Assembly (NCBI RefSeq): GCF_031143425.1
Contig: NC_090440.1
Location: forward strand, 1,265,095,123-1,265,159,122
Length of the DNA stretch: 64,000 nucleotides
Direction: 5' to 3'
Source: Pleurodeles waltl
Lineage: Eukaryota > Chordata > Amphibia > Caudata > Salamandridae
Of this stretch, positions 61,617 to 64,000 are shown one piece after another; within the stretch, counting starts at the first letter, position 1; each line of letters starts with the position of its first letter. Position numbers and translations under genes: made by a program. The notes under the pieces are model-generated. The model made no database searches, was not told the origin of the DNA, and saw only the letters and a program-made list of their open reading frames with translations.

Positions 61617-63150
61617 TTACCCAGAATCCTTTGCAAACCTCAAAATTTGGCTAAAAAAACACTTTTTCCTGTCATTTCGGTGACAGAAAGTTCTGGAATC
61701 TGAGAGGAGCCACAAATTTCCTTCCACCCAGCTTTCCCCCAAGTCTCCCGATACAAATGGTACCTCACTTGTGTGGGTAGGCCTAGCGCCCGCGACAGGA
61801 TATGCCCCAAAACACAACGTGGACACATCCCATTTTTTCACAGAAAATAGAGCTGTTTTTTGCAAAGTGCCTACCTGTAGATTTTGGCCTCTAGCTCAGC
61901 CGGCACCTAGGGAAACCTACCAAACCTGTGCATTTTTTTAAACTAGAGACCTAGGGGAATACAAGATGGGGTGACTTGTGGGGCTCTGACCAGGTTCTGT
62001 TACCCAGAATCCTATGCAAACCTCAAAATTTGTCCAAAAAAAACACTTTTTCCTGTCATTTCGGTGACAGAAAGTTCTGGAATCTGAGAGGAGGCACACA
62101 TTTCCTTCCACCCAGCATTCCCCCATGTCTTCCGATAAAAATGGTACCTCACTTGTGTGGGTAGGCCTAGCGCCCGCGACAGGATATGCCCCAAAACACA
62201 ACGTGGACACATCCCATTTTTTCACAGAAAACAGAGCTGTTTTTTGCAAAGTGCCTACCTGTAGATTTTGGCCTCTAGCTCAGCCGGCACCTAGGCAAAC
62301 CTACCAAACCTGTGCATTTTTGAAAACTAGAGACCTAGGGGAATCCAAGATGGGGTGACTTGTGGGGCTCTGACCAGGTTCTGTTACCCAGAATCCTTTC
62401 CAAACCTCAAAATTTGGCAAAAAATACACTTTTTCCTGTCATTTTGGTGACAGAAAGTTCTGGAATCTGGGAGGAGCCACAAATTTCCTTCCACCCAGCG
62501 TTTCCCCAAGTCTTCCGATAAAAATGGTACCTCACTTGTGTGGGTATGCCTAGCGCCTGCGACAGGATATGCCCCAAAACACAATGTGGACACATCACAT
62601 TTTTTCACAGAAAACAGAGCTGTTTTTTGCAAAGTGCCTACCTGTAGATTTTGGCCTCTAGCTCAGCCGGCACCTAGGGAAGCCTACCAAACCTGTGCAT
62701 TTTTGAAAACTAGAGACCTAGGGGAATCCAACATGGTGTGACTTGTGGGGCTCTGACCAGGTTCTGTTACCCAGAATCCTATGCAAACCTCAAAATTTGG
62801 CAAATTAAAACACTTTTTCCTGTCATTTCGGTGACAGAAAGTTCTGGAATCTGAGAGGAGGCACAAATTTCCTTCCACCCAGCATTCCCCCAAGTCTTCC
62901 GATAAAAATGGTACCTCACTTGTGTGGGTAGGCCTAGCGCCCGCGACAGGATATGCCCCAAAGCACAACGTGGACACATCCCATTTTTTCACAGAAAACA
63001 GAGCTGTTTTTTGCAAAGTGCCTACCTGTAGATTTTGGCCTCTAGCTTAGCCGGCACCTAGGGAAACCTACCAAACCTGTGCATTTTTTAAAACTAGAGA
63101 CCTAGGGGAATCCAAGATGGGGTGACTTGTGGGGCTCTGACCAGGTTCTG
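61617..63150 (+). repeat. Four-monomer unit r'-a-b'-c (1534 bp)
   Basis: Starts: 61617 r' (gctttccccc), 62000 a, 62384 b', 62767 c. Exactly 1534 bp after the previous unit and almost identical to it. Both c monomers (61233 and 62767) have ccattttttcacag where the other c copies have ccatttttttacag, so the pair was homogenised locally. Confidence 0.92.
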
Positions 63151-63917
63151 TTACCCAGAATCCTTTGCAAACCTCAAAATTTGGCTAAAAAAACACTTTT
63201 TCCTGTCATTTCGGTGACAGAAAGTTCTGGAATCTGAGAGGAGCCACAAATTTCCTTCCACCCAGCGTTCCCCCAAGTCTCCCGATACAAATGGTACCTC
63301 ACTTGTGTGGGTAGGCCTAGCGCCCGCGACAGGATATGCCCCAAAACACAACGTGGACACATCCCATTTTTTCACAGAAAATAGAGCTGTTTTTTGCAAA
63401 GTGCCTACCTGTAGATTTTGGCCTCTAGCTCAGCCGGCACCTAGGGAAACCTACCAAACCTGTGCATTTTTTTAAACTAGAGACCTAGGGGAATCCAAGA
63501 TGGGGTGACTTGTGGGGCTCTGACCAGGTTCTGTTACCCAGAATCCTTTCCAAACCTCAAAATTTGGCAAAAAATACACTTTTTCCTGTCATTTTGGTGA
63601 CAGAAAGTTCTGGAATCTGAGAGGAGCCACAAATTTCCTTCCACCCAGCGTTTCCCCAAGTCTCCCGATAAAAATGGTACCTCACTTGTGTGGGTATGCC
63701 TAGCGCCTGCGACAGGATATGCCCCAAAACACAATGTGGACACATCACATTTTTTCACAGAAAACAGAGCTGTTTTTTGCAAAGTGCCTACCTGTAGATT
63801 TTTTGCCTCTAGCTCAGCCGGCACCTAGGGAAACCTACCAAACCTGTGCATTTTTGAAAACTAGAGACCTAGGGGAATCCAACATGGGGTGACTTGTGGG
63901 GCTCTGACCAGGTTCTG
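63151..63917 (+). repeat. r' and b monomers
   Basis: Starts: 63151 r', 63534 b. The r' has gcgttccccc rather than gctttccccc, so the run of gcttt units ends here. The b monomer contains gattttttgcctc at about 63798-63810, where others have gattttggcctc. The order r'-b-t matches 34018-34782. Confidence 0.88.
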
Positions 63918-64000
63918 TTACCCAGAATCCTTTGCGAACCTCAAAATTTGGCTAAAAAACACATTTTCCTCAAATTATGGTGACAGAAAGTTCTGGAATC
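63918..64000 (+). repeat. Partial t-like monomer at window edge
   Basis: Begins ttacccagaatcctttgc and continues gaacctc and cctcaaattatgg, the t/f family start, most like 34782 and 57783 (ctttgcgaacc). It is cut by the window end, so the array continues to the right. Confidence 0.85.

Larger units (their letters stand above)
1..64000 (+). repeat. Satellite DNA array, ~383-bp monomer with multi-tier higher-order repeats
   Basis: A ~383-bp unit recurs head-to-tail over the entire window. The landmark ttacccagaatc appears at 362, 746, 1129, 1513, 1896, 2278 and so on to 63918, normally 381-384 bp apart. Monomers differ by scattered substitutions, short A-run length changes and a few indels, and particular variants reappear in the same order at 6849, 7285, 2301, 1918 or 1534 bp. 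That is the definition of higher-order repeats. No unique sequence separates monomers anywhere. The + strand is arbitrary and refers to the majority orientation; only 29873-31063 runs the other way. By analogy with other HOR satellites it is probably heterochromatic, but the sequence does not prove a centromeric role. I do not recognise the family by name. Confidence 0.97.

Noticed and set aside
1..64000. CRISPR array
   Set aside because: The unit is ~383 bp with no short repeats separated by unique spacers; the whole unit repeats, and no cas-like gene is present.
1..64000. Transposon, LTR or insertion sequence
   Set aside because: No terminal repeats with target duplications, no transposase or reverse transcriptase frame, and no unique interior. 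The inverted block consists entirely of satellite monomers.
1..64000. rRNA, tRNA or other structured RNA gene inside the monomer
   Set aside because: No cloverleaf, no A/B-box pair I could support and no rRNA-like conserved core; the only clear dyad is the 18-bp element.

Overview
The whole 64 kb window is one uninterrupted satellite DNA array. I see no protein-coding gene, RNA gene, transposon, CRISPR array or unique sequence in it. The basic unit is a monomer of about 383 bp (usually 381-384). I counted 164 direct-orientation copies by the landmark ttacccagaatc (or ttt/ttactc variants), plus a leading partial copy and one block holding pieces of four copies in the opposite orientation. Monomers are recognisably variant, and the variants recur in fixed orders, so this is a higher-order-repeat (HOR) array. 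Long multi-tier HOR satellite of this kind is typical of eukaryotic nuclear heterochromatin (centromeric, pericentromeric or subtelomeric). Nothing suggests a bacterium, archaeon, plasmid or phage. The species cannot be read from the sequence; a vertebrate with a large, repeat-rich genome is only a guess. || For description I start each monomer at ttacccagaatc and name the variants a to r in their order from position 362. Extra variants are s, t, u, b' (a close form of b) and r' (r with gatacaaatgg instead of gataaaaatgg). || Layout: 1-361 is the end of an r monomer. 362-7210 and 7211-14059 are two nearly identical 18-monomer HOR copies of 6849 bp (a-r). 14060-19040 is a third copy shrunk to 13 monomers by two in-register deletions. 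19041-25171 begins a fourth copy that keeps a full-length i monomer and an extra monomer s, pointing to a 19-monomer ancestral order. 24405-28239 holds a 6-monomer unit (2301 bp) and a partial second copy. From 28240 the array is built of smaller modules, chiefly a 4-monomer unit r'-a-b'-c of about 1534 bp. At 29873-31063 a 1191-bp inverted composite block interrupts an f monomer. 32484-41682 mixes 4-monomer units with other variants. 41683-48967 and 48968-56251 are a tandem pair of 19-monomer blocks (7285 and 7284 bp), each containing a nested 5-monomer (1918 bp) tandem duplication. 56252 to about 62.9 kb repeats 33251 to about 39.5 kb at a distance of about 23 kb. The window ends inside a t/f-like monomer. 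|| The array's content is its recombination history: unequal exchange in register, hybrid monomers, nested duplications, small deletions and one orientation switch. The many short open frames on both strands follow from repetition of the monomer and are not annotated as genes.
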